Source: Peptoniphilus_A sp022767005
Lineage (GTDB): Bacteria; Bacillota; Clostridia; Tissierellales; Peptoniphilaceae
Assembly: GCF_050315115.1 (NCBI RefSeq)
Contig: NZ_JBNPOJ010000003.1
Location: 62,001-126,000 of the forward strand
Reading direction: 5' to 3'
Length of the DNA stretch: 64,000 nt
The notes under the pieces were generated by a model, which saw only the letters and a list, made by a program, of their open reading frames with translations, ran no database searches and had not been told where the DNA came from. Numbering within the stretch: position 1 is the first letter of the stretch; every line of letters starts with the position of its first letter. A program made the translations under genes and the position numbers. Shown one piece after another: positions 34,512 to 45,068 of the stretch.

Positions 34512-36665
34512 TTAAGCTTCTTCTTTATTTCTTCTCATTGCTATAACAGCACCAGCCATTAAGCCAATACCAACAACAGTGAATATGACAGTACCAATAC
34601 CACCAGTTTGTGGAATAGTTAAATTTTTATTCTTAACTTCTTTAGCATCATATTTAGGTTTACCATCAGTTATTTCAATAGTATATTCAATATCTCCATT
34701 TTTAGTATAACTATTTTCATCTACTGTAAATTCTACATCACTTTCTAGCTTAGCAAAACCTTGAGGAGCTTTAATTTCTTCTAATTTATAATTTCCATAG
34801 GAAAGACCTGTGATTTCAAAACGTCCTTGTGCATCAGATACTAAAACTAATGCTTCATCCCTATTATCTCCCCAGTCATAAGCAGTTGCAGCATCTTTTA
34901 CTGCTTTATTATAAGCATCTTGTGCTTCATCTACAACTTTCTTTGCTTGGTCATCTTGTTGATCTTCAGGAAGTTTATTATATGTTTCAACAGCTTGGTC
35001 TAAATTTTCCTTTGCCTTTTTTACTGTTTGTTCTTCCTTAGCAATTTTAGACTCTGCTAGTGCTTTAAGATATTTTCCTGCGTCATTTTTTATAACAAAT
35101 TCTGCACCTGCTAGACGATTTGTTGTAATTGCATCAGTTATTCTATCAGGCTCTCCATTAGTCTTAACGAATTTCTTACCGCCTACAACTACTTGTGGAG
35201 GTGTTGGAGTAATAGTGTTTGGATTTTCTTTATTCTCAATTATATTAGCAGCAGTGTATTTTGGATCGTATCCATTGGCAAATTCTTCTACTACATATTG
35301 ATGCTCATTATTAAGTCCTGTAAAAGTTACATTATATCCATCTACTTCTATATCCATACCTTCGTTTACACTTTTAGATACAATATTAGCAGAACCATAT
35401 AAAGTAACTGTTGCAACATTTGTATTAGTTGTTTTGTCAATTAACATATAGGTAATAAGAACAGGCTTAGATTCTTCTAGATTTTTATCCCAGCTCTTAG
35501 TTACACTTATCTTGCCTTCAGATGGATTAATAGGATTTTGATCATTCTTATGAGTTGGTTCTCCCGGAGTGAAAGTAATATTATTTGATTCAGGACTATC
35601 TACTACTGCAAGTTTTGTTACAATTGCAGTATAATTTAGTACAACTTCTACATCTCCAGCTTCTAATTTTTCATTAATCTTTTTTATAGCTTCCGTATTT
35701 TCAATAACTAAGTCAAATCCCATGCCATTAGCAAGTGAAGTTACTGTATATTCACTTGAGCTTAATTCTTCTCCACCTACAGTAACCTTTAAAGAACCTT
35801 CATTATATTTTAAACCATCAGTCATTATATCTGACCATGAAAGTTTCTTATATATTTGACCTTGTTTTAAAGAAGTCTTAGATTCAAAAGGTACAGTAGA
35901 ACCAATACGTGCATCAATTTTTGCTTTATCATTTAAATAATTTTCATATTTAGGACCATAAGTTTCTTGCCAAACTTTTAGCATTGAAGAATCTATACCT
36001 TCCTTACTCTTTCCAAATCCCTTGTCAAGTTGTACCTTTTTAGTTAAATTCTTAGGATATACATGTACATTTTTTAAATATACAGTACCTGGAGCATGTT
36101 TTTCAACTGTAACTTGGTTCATAAGAGGTAGAGTAATACCAAAAGGTACGGCTACTGCCTCAGTAATATTTGTTGGACGATCAGTTTCAATAAACCAATA
36201 ATTTCCATCTGCTAATGCTACTTCAGCTACTCCTCCATTTTTAGTTACAACAGTACCAGTAGCTTGAGCTTCTAAATGTTCTTCTACTGCTTCTTTTGAG
36301 GCATATGCTGCTGGATAATTTACCATTTCTTTGAACTTTTTAGCATCTTCTACTTTATAGTAAGTAAATGTAACTCCATCTAAGCCCTTTACATTAGTTC
36401 CTAATTTACCTAATTGACCTTCTTCTAATTTTCCTCCATTATGATCTACTGGAACTCCTAGATTATATTCATCTGCTACTAACTTATGAACGAATAAATT
36501 AGTTTGTTGTGGTTTTGTTTCTTGTACATCATCTTTTGTAAAACTGCCAACCACTTCTTCCTTTTGAACACTTCCTAGATCAGTAACTGCCAATACTGGA
36601 CTAACTATACCTATTAACAAAAATATAGAAAGCAGTAGTGACAATAAATTTTTATTTTTTTTCAT
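34512..36665 (-). CDS. Major (backbone) pilin
   Basis: 717 aa. Signal peptide (1-26, ending VLAV), then the pilin motif YPKN at 203-206 whose K205 should accept the sortase-made isopeptide bond, a middle Ig-like region, a C-terminal Cna_B fold with E-box KLEEIKAPQGF, and sorting signal IPQTG at about 684 followed by a TM and RRNKEEA. Inside the last fold a helical, charged stretch (about 538-600, rich in Lys, Glu, Gln and Ala) interrupts the usual sequence. AAAGGAG precedes the ATG. It lies between the tip and base genes, as in SpaA-type operons. Confidence 0.92.
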   Translation of the reverse strand: MKKNKNLLSLLLSIFLLIGIVSPVLAVTDLGSVQKEEVVGSFTKDDVQETKPQQTNLFVHKLVADEYNLGVPVDHNGGKLEEGQLGKLGTNVKGLDGVTFTYYKVEDAKKFKEMVNYPAAYASKEAVEEHLEAQATGTVVTKNGGVAEVALADGNYWFIETDRPTNITEAVAVPFGITLPLMNQVTVEKHAPGTVYLKNVHVYPKNLTKKVQLDKGFGKSKEGIDSSMLKVWQETYGPKYENYLNDKAKIDARIGSTVPFESKTSLKQGQIYKKLSWSDIMTDGLKYNEGSLKVTVGGEELSSSEYTVTSLANGMGFDLVIENTEAIKKINEKLEAGDVEVVLNYTAIVTKLAVVDSPESNNITFTPGEPTHKNDQNPINPSEGKISVTKSWDKNLEESKPVLITYMLIDKTTNTNVATVTLYGSANIVSKSVNEGMDIEVDGYNVTFTGLNNEHQYVVEEFANGYDPKYTAANIIENKENPNTITPTPPQVVVGGKKFVKTNGEPDRITDAITTNRLAGAEFVIKNDAGKYLKALAESKIAKEEQTVKKAKENLDQAVETYNKLPEDQQDDQAKKVVDEAQDAYNKAVKDAATAYDWGDNRDEALVLVSDAQGRFEITGLSYGNYKLEEIKAPQGFAKLESDVEFTVDENSYTKNGDIEYTIEITDGKPKYDAKEVKNKNLTIPQTGGIGTVIFTVVGIGLMAGAVIAMRRNKEEA

Positions 36666-36766
36666 TTTTGTCTCCTTTTTTTAATTTTTAGTTTTTCTTA
36701 CCTTCATGCTACTTAAAGTAAAGTGGGATTTCTAACCCCTAAGGTGAATTGATATTTCCTTATCAT

Positions 36767-39700
36767 TTATTTAATCACCTTCTTTCTTCTATATCCTATA
36801 AAGGCAGCTGCCATTATGGTTACACCTGCAATAGTAAAGATTAAACTTCCTATTCCACCTGTTTTTGGGAATAGTCCTTTTTCATTGACTATCTTTAGAG
36901 AATTTAAGGTCATAACTTGTCCATTTTTAGAATAAAGAATGTTATTTCCTGATTTTATGGACTTTTCCTCTTGGTTGATAGTTATATTATAATCTTCTGT
37001 TCCCTTTTTATATCCAGCAGGTGCCTTACTTTCTGTAAGTGTATAATTTCCACTTGGCCAGTCATCAGGAACGATGATTTTAATACCTTTGTTTTTATCA
37101 TCTTGAGAACCTATTATTTTTTCATAAGCATTTTCTAAATCAATTTCTAAAGTAATGCTTTTTCTATCATCAGAAATTGATTTTATCTTATATTTTCTAT
37201 CATTAATTTGTGCATTTTTCTCATCTACTTTTACTCCATCAGGAAATACTTTACCTTCTGGTGCTTTTAAAGTAAGTTCCAATGTTCCCTTAGTTATAGA
37301 ACGTTCTTGAGCTTCATCGTCCTTCCAAATCTTATTAAGATAGAAAAACATATTTGTTTCATTTGGAATTGCAATATTGTCATTTAAAATATTGACAATA
37401 TTTCCCTTATTATCTACCTTAAAACTTGATACAAAGGTTTTAGGTGTAATATAACCTTTCGGTGCCTCAATTTCCCAAACTTGATATTCCCCTTGTGGAA
37501 GACCTTCCCAAGAGAATCTACCTTGAGAATCTGATTTTACAACGTCATTATAATAAGACCATACGTTGCCATCCTTCTTCTTTAACCTGAATGTTGCACC
37601 TTCAAGATAGATTGGCAATTTATTTTGATGACTTCCAGCTGCTGAATCACCTGAAGGATTTTCATTTTTAGGAATATTATCAGCACTTTTCCCTTCTATT
37701 TTGATAAACTCAATCTTGTTTTTCTCATTTTTAAGATTAAATACAACTTCACCTTGTGCAGTGCTTTCTGGCTTGTAGTATTTTATATATGTTTGCCAAT
37801 AGCTACATCTATTTTCATAAAAACTTTGTCCGTAGATATCTTCGCTAATATATGTTGTTCTGTTGTATTGAGTATTTGTTGTAATTTCCCTTCCATTAAT
37901 CTCAGCTTGACCGTCAATTTTTATAACATAGGCATTGTTAGAAAGTTCATTTCCAAGATAAAATCTCAAAATTTTACCATCAATTAGATTAAAGTTAACG
38001 GGCAATCTATTTAGTTTTCTATAGTCAACACCATATGACCATGGAAGATTTTCCACTCCAGCAGTTGCAGAAAACATTTTAATCTCCCATCTTCTCAATC
38101 CATCTATCCTAAAATCTACTATACGATTATAATCATAATCCCCTTGTGGATTGACATATATTATAGCTGTAAACTTTCCTGTTTTATCGTCAAATTTAGT
38201 AACATATGTCTTAACTCTATTAGGATCTGAAACATAGTTTTCGTAGCTCACATTAAGATTTTTGGAGAATTTTTCCCTGCCAATTTCTAAAGAAAACTCT
38301 ACATCATTTTCATTATTCAATATTAATTCCCTATTGATAAAAACAGGAATATTAATATTGAATTCTGATACTTCATGATATTTTACATAATCTGTAAAAG
38401 TATACTCTATACTTCTTCTGTCCTCTGCTATTTTTGCCACAGCAAGCTTTCCAGAAGGAGTCATTATATCAAAGTCCTTATCTTCTACTTTCACTGTAGT
38501 ACCATCTAGGTCTAAATTTTGACTCAATCGAAGAGTAAAAGTATCGCCCGGATTTATATTTGGTGCATTACGCGGCTTATTAATTACACAATTAATTCTT
38601 GCCACAAGTCCCTCTGCCTTGTTTGGATAAACAGTATTTTTCCCTGAAGTTGAAACAATATCATTATTTTCTGATTGTTTTATTGAAATATAATCGTCCC
38701 AATTTTTTGGATTTTCTGGATATCTTGGAGCTTCCCAGTCTTTGCCCAGGAATACTGGTATAGGGTTAGGATCTAAAACATAACCCTTCACAGTTTTAAA
38801 TTCTCTTAACCAATATTTGCCATATTGTAAATTTTCAAATACAACCTTTCCGTCTTCATTTGTCGTTCCAGTGTTTACAACAGTCCCATTAGAACCTATT
38901 AGTTGAAATACTACATCTTTAAGTTTTTCTCCCTGTGGACCTTTTTTATATATTGTAATTTTTTCTGTTCCACTTTTATAGTTTATTATCTTCTTATTTT
39001 CATCATTTATAGGGTGATAGTTATCATCTGCATCTTTTATTTCTACATTGCCATTCCAAGCAATTTTAAATGCCTTTACACTTCCCTTTTTAGGTTCATA
39101 TCCATCTGGTATATAAACTTCGTGAAGCTCATATTCTCCTACTCCAAGACCTTTTATTTTAATTGAGCCGTCTTTTTCTGATATAGCTCTAATACCATAG
39201 TCAACAAAATTGCCCTCCGAATCTTTTTTATATAATTTAAATTCTACATTTGCAAGAGGAATATCTTGAGAGGAATCATCGGGATTATTTCTGCCTACTT
39301 TCAAAAATTCTGCTTCATATAGCTTTTCTTTATTTGTTATTTCATAATAGAATGTATTACCACCTGAACCAATAGTCCGTAAATCTTTTGTTTCGCCTGT
39401 AACTTCATATTTTATTGGAGATGCAGTAGGATAAGTGGATTCTTCCAATTTTATATTTTTGTATGTCAATTCTTCAATTGGACTTCGTGGGTAAGTCTTA
39501 CTAAGGTCTTTCCATTTTACAGTAAAATTGATTTCTCCACTTGGATTTCCACTACCTGATAAGAGTTGATTCATATACTCTCCATTAACAGTATTACCAT
39601 CATGGTCTAATATTGTAAAATTTTTAGTATCAAATACAATTTCTATAGGATAAGATATATTGCCATATAAATCTTGCCCCTTGTACAAGATTTTTAAATT

Positions 39701-42700
39701 AAGACTATCTCCTCCAGAATTTTGACTTAAGAGTGCCTGTACATCCATTAGACTATAATAATATCCAGAGATGTATTCATATATCCTTTTTCCCTTAAAG
39801 TTTTGAATTTTATAATCTACTTTTTTCTCCTTCTTACTAGGAGTTGCTGTAACTTTACAGTCCTCAGTTACTACAATCTTCCAATATCCATCAAATCTTT
39901 CATATCCCACAGGTCCCAAAGTTTCTGTAAGGGTATATTCTCCCGGTTTTAAATCAACAAACATTAGAATTCCATCTTTATCTCTGGTTCCGTTAGATTC
40001 ATATTCATCTCCATCTGTTGATGTTCCTGTCAATTTAAATTCTGCATCCAGTAGATTTCCTTGCACATTCTTCTTGTAGATTAAAAGATTTACGGCTTTT
40101 TTCTTTATATTTGTTACAGTAATACTTGGAATTTCATCACTGATTGTGCCGCTTCCACTTGCCTTGCTATAATTTAGTGCAATTGAATTAGCTCTTTTCA
40201 CTCCTGCTCCACCATTAGTTAATTCTATCCATTGATCAAGGGTAGTCCTTTCACCCGAATTTTCCTCTGGAAATTTCATTTCGCTCTCAACCTTTATTAA
40301 ATAAGTTGATGTTCCAATATTATTGAGCTTAACTTGTGCTAGGTTTACATCCTCTCCATCTTTTTTTTCTGTAATAAAGGAAAGTGTATATTCACTTGGG
40401 TCAACTAAATCTAATTTAGATTCTTCAAAAATTACAGCATCAGGTATCCAGTACCTTTGGTCTATAAATTTATATAATTTAATTTTTGTCTTGCCATCTT
40501 TTATATCTGCCATATTGAAATTAAGTTTAGTGGAAGCAGGATATATATTGATGTTACACTCTCCTCTTATATCTTTTTTCAAAGGGTTGATATATGCTAT
40601 TTGAGTGTATCTTCCACTTTGATCATTGGTATATAGATAATTTGTATCAATATTTAAATTTCTGCTTTCTTCTTCCTGTGGATTTTTATATAAGACAACA
40701 AAATTTTTAGTTATTTTTTGATTACCCAAAGATACATAATATTCTTCCTCCCAAGAATGTCGCACAAAGTTTTGATTAACAGAATGATTCCAAGTTACAT
40801 CCATTTCAAGATTTTTCATACCAACTACATTATCTGTAAATACATAGCTTATTTCTTTTCCGGAACCATTTCTTATATTAAAATTTACTCCATAGGTTGG
40901 ATAGGCTAGAATCCTTCCTTCTTTATCCACAATTGATGGATAGTTCATCTTATCAGGTTGTAACATATTGTAGTGAAGAGTGTCGGACTCTTTAATAGTA
41001 AAGTAATCTCCCGGATTTACAGAATCATTTATTACCATATGCATATTTATTGCAATATTATTTTCCTCTGTTCCCACGTCAAGTTTACGGTTACCTGAAA
41101 TATCATTAAAACTCAAATCCCCTGAAAATATTACTCTACTTGTTACATCATTTTGGTCATTTCTCAAAGTACCTATGTCGCCAATTTCCTGTATAAAGGT
41201 TTTTCCTTCTGAATTTACATATACAGACCATTTTTTATTTGATAATTCATATCCTGCTGGTGCATACTCTTCCCTTAGTTCATATAGTCCGGGACTTATA
41301 TTATCAAATAAGATTTTGCCATCTTTTGGTGAGATTCTACTTGAGCCTAAATTATTGTAATCGACGGATTCTAATTTAAATACTGCTCTTCCTAATCCAG
41401 CTCCATTTTCATCTTTCTTTATAAGCTCAAGTTTTCCCTTTGCCTCTGTTACTGTCTTTTTGGTATTTTCTACGGTTATACTTGGCATTTTAGTGATTTC
41501 TTTTGCACTTTCATCACTATACTCTACTGGAACTTCATAAGTTTGTTTAAATTCTAGAGATGGACCAGCTTTTACTTTGAACCTGTGAGCAAGAATAGTT
41601 TCTTTTTGGGGGTCTTCTTTTGGAAACTTCATATCACCATCAATCTTTATCAAATAAGTTGCCCCTGGATCATTATCAAATTTAACTTTTTTTGCATATA
41701 CATCAAATGCATCTTCTGACATGAATAGATCAACTTTATAAGGAACTTTTTCTAATTTAGATTCATCAAAAATTACAGCTTTCGGTATAGGCTCTTTATC
41801 TTTAAACTTATATACTGAAATTCGTGTCCTACCATCTTGTACATTACCGTTTGGATAAACATCTAGCATATCTCCCACATTTAACTTATTATTATTAAAT
41901 TCAATTTCAGGACATATCTCCACAGTATATTGATCTCTTGTTATATTTTTTTTCATTGGATTGATATAGGCAATCAAAGTATATCTTCCAGTTTGCTCAT
42001 TTGTATATATATAATCTGCATCCATATTCAAATCATTAGCTGGTGCTTTGTCAGGTTCTTTATTATAAAGTACGTTTATCTTTTTTGATATAGTATCATG
42101 TTCTCCCACAGATACAGAAAAATCATAAATTCCAGAATTTGGTACATAATTTAGATTTACAGAATGTTTCCAAGTCATTTCCATATCTAAGTTTGTCCTG
42201 CCGGCTACATCTTTTGTAAAGACATAAACTATTTCTTTTCCAGAACCATCTTCTATATTAAAACTTGGTCCATAGGTTGGATAGGCTAGAACCCTTCCCT
42301 CTTTATCTACAATTGATGGATAGTCCATATAATCAGGTCGTGTCATATTGTAGTGAAGAGTGTTAGATTCTTTAATACTAAAGTAATCTCCCGGATTTAC
42401 AGAACCATTTACATGAATATTCATATCTATCTTAATATGCTCTTCTTCCGTTCCCATGTCTAATTTATTGTTAGCTGAATAATCTGTAAAATCTATTGCC
42501 CCTGTTAGCAACACATTATTTGTTACATCATTTCCCTTACTTTTACCATAATGTCTTTCGCCAATTTCATGTATATAGGCTCTTCCTTCTGAACTTACAT
42601 ATATAGACCATTCTTTTTTTGACAATTCATATCCTTCTGGTGCCCTTAATTCACTTAATATATATAATCCCAAAAGACGTGTAACAATTGTTTCCCCTCT

Positions 42701-44896
42701 ATCACTTATATTATGAAAAGATTCATATTTTCTATTGACATCATAAAGCTTGAAGGTAGCACCATTTAGTGGTTTTCCATCCTCAGAGTCTACTTTTTTT
42801 ATAAGAAAATCTCCTCTAATTTCTGAAGGAGGAATTATAGGAATAAGAACAACAGTAGGTAAGAGTAAACTATTGCCGGAGTTGACAATTATATTTTTAA
42901 CTTCTTCTTTTATCTCATCATTGTCTAAAACTTTGACCTTTATATCTACTAAAAGTTTAGAGTCTATTGTATCCTTTCCAATATTTGTATTTTCAATTAT
43001 TTCATTATTAATTTTTAGATTGCTTTCTTTATTATTAATCTCTTTGTTTATTATTTCTTTATTATTGCTTTCTTTGTTTATTATCTCATCCTTAGCTTTT
43101 ATATCCTTATTTATTGTTTCTTCCTTAGCTTTTTGTTTTACTTTTATAAAAAATACGTATTTATTTCCTGCTTCTAAATTTTTAGAAAAACTCAAAGGAT
43201 TGTTAATATTAAATTTTGGCAATTCTTGGCTAATATCTTCTCCAGCTAAGTGTTTTTGCCTTAATTCTTCAGGGATATTTCTAAGTTCAATATCTCTTAG
43301 GCTGATATCCTCCTCATCTAAGCCATTAGTTTTAACTATCCTATCAATGGTGATATTAGATTTTTCTTTATTTATTGATTCAGAAAATTCTATCTCAGCT
43401 TCTTTTATATCTGCTAAGCTATTTACATCTAATGTTTCTACATATATGCTTTGGTCGTCTAAATTTAATGCCCAGCTTAAAAGGTTTAAATCTCCCTTAC
43501 TATCTAAAGGAGTAATTAGAGAATCATTATTTACAATGGTTATTGGAAGGTATAACTCTCCAAAATTCTCCCCTTCTATTTTTATTGAAGTCTGAATTGG
43601 TTCTCTGCTATCTACTATTGTAGTTAAGTCTTTGAAAATTCCACTGGCTAATATATTTTGTATGTTTTCCTTTTTGTCATTTCTTACTCCTTCAAGGATT
43701 TTTTCAATATCTTGCTTGTTCTGTGTCAGAACTCCTTCCTTTTCTTCCATTTTTGATTTTTGAATTAATAAACTTTGAATAGAACTAAATTTTAAGGTGT
43801 CTACTTTAAAATTAGAATTATTTAAAATTTCACTGCCAGTAATTATAGATAGATTTCCATCTTTATCTTTTAAAAGTATTTTTAAAGAATCTAGGTTAAT
43901 CTCCTCGCCTATCCTATAAGTTAATTTATCAATATTTAAAAGCATCATAGAAGAATTTTTTAATTTTAGTGCATTAAATAATTCTAATGGGCTTAAATGT
44001 AGTTGATCTTCTTCTATGGTTAAAGGAATTTGTATCTCTTCACAACCAGGGATATTGATAGTTATTTGATTAACGGGTTCTTTAAAATCCTCTAGTGGAT
44101 GTTTTTCTATGTAATTAGCTATTTCTTTTTTTACACTTTCAGATTCCTTAGATAAGTAAGTAGGATCTTTTAATTTACTATAATAACTTGCTCCTATTGT
44201 TTCTCCTTGTTTTGGGTTTATAGAAATATCTTCTCTCGAAAGCAATTCCTCTAGGGTATAAAGTTTTGCTTGTCCATCTGCATTTTTTGTCAAAATCTCT
44301 ATGCCCTTTAAATCTAATCTTTCCCCATTGTGATAATTTGTCTTAGGGCTGGATAGAATTTTACTTTGACCGGGAGATAGACTATCTGCCATTGGCAAAG
44401 ACTCAGGACCTACTTTAGGAAGCTCTTCAGAAGCTGAATTAAGTTTAGGTTCAGAAAGTGTAATATCTTTTTTATCTTTAAATGCTTTATCTTTTGGAGA
44501 GTTTTTAGAAGTGCTATCCCTTTGTCCATTTAATATTTCCAAACTTTCAGGAGAAGTTTCAATTATGGTTTCACTTTTCTTTTTTGGCTGAGAAGTATTC
44601 TCTTCAAATATGCTTTCACTCTTCTTTTTTGGCTGAGAAGTATTCTCTTCAAATATGCTTTCACTTTTCTTTTTTGGCTGAGAAGTATTCTCTTCAAATA
44701 TGCTTTCACTTTTCTTTTTTGGCTGAGAAGCATCTGTTTCAATAACTTTATTTTTTTTCGAATGTTCACCATCTAGCTCAAGAGGCACTCCCGAATACTT
44801 TTCTGCTTTTAAAGCCATTATTGAATCTGGAAATATAGGAATTAATATGGCTATTATAAGTAATATTATTATAATTTTTTGCTTTCTATCCTTCAT
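36767..44896 (-). CDS. Giant pilus tip adhesin, 2709 aa
   Basis: Signal/TM segment at 8-27, then a variable region with 3.6 copies of a 15-residue repeat SQPKKKSESIFEENT (about 55-109), a 500-residue unknown part, and a long array of Cna_B domains (E-box-like ELRAPEGYE, EEYAPAGYE, ETLGPVGYE, HEVYIPDGYE, REFKTVKGYV, WEIEAPKGYI, ESKAPAGYK). Between them are adhesin-like Ig modules with NPGDYFxIKESxTLHYNM. Two modules, about 690-1160 and 1160-1605, are tandem duplicates. Sorting signal FPKTG at about 2676. AAAGGAAA precedes the ATG. First and largest gene of the pilus operon, so it should be the tip subunit. Its ligand is unknown. Confidence 0.88.
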   Translation of the reverse strand: MKDRKQKIIIILLIIAILIPIFPDSIMALKAEKYSGVPLELDGEHSKKNKVIETDASQPKKKSESIFEENTSQPKKKSESIFEENTSQPKKKSESIFEENTSQPKKKSETIIETSPESLEILNGQRDSTSKNSPKDKAFKDKKDITLSEPKLNSASEELPKVGPESLPMADSLSPGQSKILSSPKTNYHNGERLDLKGIEILTKNADGQAKLYTLEELLSREDISINPKQGETIGASYYSKLKDPTYLSKESESVKKEIANYIEKHPLEDFKEPVNQITINIPGCEEIQIPLTIEEDQLHLSPLELFNALKLKNSSMMLLNIDKLTYRIGEEINLDSLKILLKDKDGNLSIITGSEILNNSNFKVDTLKFSSIQSLLIQKSKMEEKEGVLTQNKQDIEKILEGVRNDKKENIQNILASGIFKDLTTIVDSREPIQTSIKIEGENFGELYLPITIVNNDSLITPLDSKGDLNLLSWALNLDDQSIYVETLDVNSLADIKEAEIEFSESINKEKSNITIDRIVKTNGLDEEDISLRDIELRNIPEELRQKHLAGEDISQELPKFNINNPLSFSKNLEAGNKYVFFIKVKQKAKEETINKDIKAKDEIINKESNNKEIINKEINNKESNLKINNEIIENTNIGKDTIDSKLLVDIKVKVLDNDEIKEEVKNIIVNSGNSLLLPTVVLIPIIPPSEIRGDFLIKKVDSEDGKPLNGATFKLYDVNRKYESFHNISDRGETIVTRLLGLYILSELRAPEGYELSKKEWSIYVSSEGRAYIHEIGERHYGKSKGNDVTNNVLLTGAIDFTDYSANNKLDMGTEEEHIKIDMNIHVNGSVNPGDYFSIKESNTLHYNMTRPDYMDYPSIVDKEGRVLAYPTYGPSFNIEDGSGKEIVYVFTKDVAGRTNLDMEMTWKHSVNLNYVPNSGIYDFSVSVGEHDTISKKINVLYNKEPDKAPANDLNMDADYIYTNEQTGRYTLIAYINPMKKNITRDQYTVEICPEIEFNNNKLNVGDMLDVYPNGNVQDGRTRISVYKFKDKEPIPKAVIFDESKLEKVPYKVDLFMSEDAFDVYAKKVKFDNDPGATYLIKIDGDMKFPKEDPQKETILAHRFKVKAGPSLEFKQTYEVPVEYSDESAKEITKMPSITVENTKKTVTEAKGKLELIKKDENGAGLGRAVFKLESVDYNNLGSSRISPKDGKILFDNISPGLYELREEYAPAGYELSNKKWSVYVNSEGKTFIQEIGDIGTLRNDQNDVTSRVIFSGDLSFNDISGNRKLDVGTEENNIAINMHMVINDSVNPGDYFTIKESDTLHYNMLQPDKMNYPSIVDKEGRILAYPTYGVNFNIRNGSGKEISYVFTDNVVGMKNLEMDVTWNHSVNQNFVRHSWEEEYYVSLGNQKITKNFVVLYKNPQEEESRNLNIDTNYLYTNDQSGRYTQIAYINPLKKDIRGECNINIYPASTKLNFNMADIKDGKTKIKLYKFIDQRYWIPDAVIFEESKLDLVDPSEYTLSFITEKKDGEDVNLAQVKLNNIGTSTYLIKVESEMKFPEENSGERTTLDQWIELTNGGAGVKRANSIALNYSKASGSGTISDEIPSITVTNIKKKAVNLLIYKKNVQGNLLDAEFKLTGTSTDGDEYESNGTRDKDGILMFVDLKPGEYTLTETLGPVGYERFDGYWKIVVTEDCKVTATPSKKEKKVDYKIQNFKGKRIYEYISGYYYSLMDVQALLSQNSGGDSLNLKILYKGQDLYGNISYPIEIVFDTKNFTILDHDGNTVNGEYMNQLLSGSGNPSGEINFTVKWKDLSKTYPRSPIEELTYKNIKLEESTYPTASPIKYEVTGETKDLRTIGSGGNTFYYEITNKEKLYEAEFLKVGRNNPDDSSQDIPLANVEFKLYKKDSEGNFVDYGIRAISEKDGSIKIKGLGVGEYELHEVYIPDGYEPKKGSVKAFKIAWNGNVEIKDADDNYHPINDENKKIINYKSGTEKITIYKKGPQGEKLKDVVFQLIGSNGTVVNTGTTNEDGKVVFENLQYGKYWLREFKTVKGYVLDPNPIPVFLGKDWEAPRYPENPKNWDDYISIKQSENNDIVSTSGKNTVYPNKAEGLVARINCVINKPRNAPNINPGDTFTLRLSQNLDLDGTTVKVEDKDFDIMTPSGKLAVAKIAEDRRSIEYTFTDYVKYHEVSEFNINIPVFINRELILNNENDVEFSLEIGREKFSKNLNVSYENYVSDPNRVKTYVTKFDDKTGKFTAIIYVNPQGDYDYNRIVDFRIDGLRRWEIKMFSATAGVENLPWSYGVDYRKLNRLPVNFNLIDGKILRFYLGNELSNNAYVIKIDGQAEINGREITTNTQYNRTTYISEDIYGQSFYENRCSYWQTYIKYYKPESTAQGEVVFNLKNEKNKIEFIKIEGKSADNIPKNENPSGDSAAGSHQNKLPIYLEGATFRLKKKDGNVWSYYNDVVKSDSQGRFSWEGLPQGEYQVWEIEAPKGYITPKTFVSSFKVDNKGNIVNILNDNIAIPNETNMFFYLNKIWKDDEAQERSITKGTLELTLKAPEGKVFPDGVKVDEKNAQINDRKYKIKSISDDRKSITLEIDLENAYEKIIGSQDDKNKGIKIIVPDDWPSGNYTLTESKAPAGYKKGTEDYNITINQEEKSIKSGNNILYSKNGQVMTLNSLKIVNEKGLFPKTGGIGSLIFTIAGVTIMAAAFIGYRRKKVIK
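40080..42820 (-). repeat. Tandem duplication of a 1.4-kb adhesin module
   Basis: Two units, about 41440-42820 and 40080-41440, encode Cna_B plus NPGDYF adhesin modules. Stretches such as 40888-40935 and 42268-42315 differ by only a few bases, offset about 1380 bases. The duplication is inside the tip adhesin frame and recent at DNA level. Exact boundaries are approximate. Confidence 0.8.
44569..44733 (-). repeat. 45-bp tandem repeat in the tip adhesin, 3.6 copies
   Basis: Units begin at 44569, 44614, 44659 and 44704 (partial) and are nearly identical, differing at one base in the second unit. The 45-base length keeps the frame, so copy-number change would lengthen or shorten the exposed N-terminal part without breaking the gene. 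Confidence 0.92.
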
Positions 44897-45039
44897 TTTT
44901 ACTTTCCTTTCTAAAGTTTTATATTCTATATAATTTTCCTTAGTTCTTTTGTAATGTAAGGTCTTGTATTAATTAATTTTTATTTATGTATTTAAAAAAG
45001 CTTATGTTTAGTTTACAAAATACTTTTCTTTAGTATAAG

Positions 45040-45068
45040 ATTGTATAATTTTGTATATTTTTTCACAA
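45040..45068 (-). promoter_or_regulatory. Candidate promoter of the pilus operon
   Basis: TTGTGA (45068-45063), 17-base spacer, TACAAT (45045-45040), about 145 bases before the tip gene. The intergenic region 44897-45511 is very AT-rich; other -10-like sequences occur, so this is one choice. A short inverted repeat GCGAA-CCT-TTCGC lies at about 45143-45155. No regulator gene is adjacent. Confidence 0.35.

Noticed and set aside
42750..43595. 281-codon frame antisense to the tip adhesin
   Set aside because: Ser/Leu/Ile-rich mirror of an acidic, Asn/Lys/Glu-rich coding stretch; no ribosome binding site and no recognisable domain.
44569..44733. Possible CRISPR array
   Set aside because: Units are contiguous 45-base copies without unique spacers and are in frame within a coding gene.
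44563..44772. 69-codon repetitive frame (QKRKVKAYLKRILLS units)
   Set aside because: It is the 45-bp repeat of the tip adhesin read in another frame.
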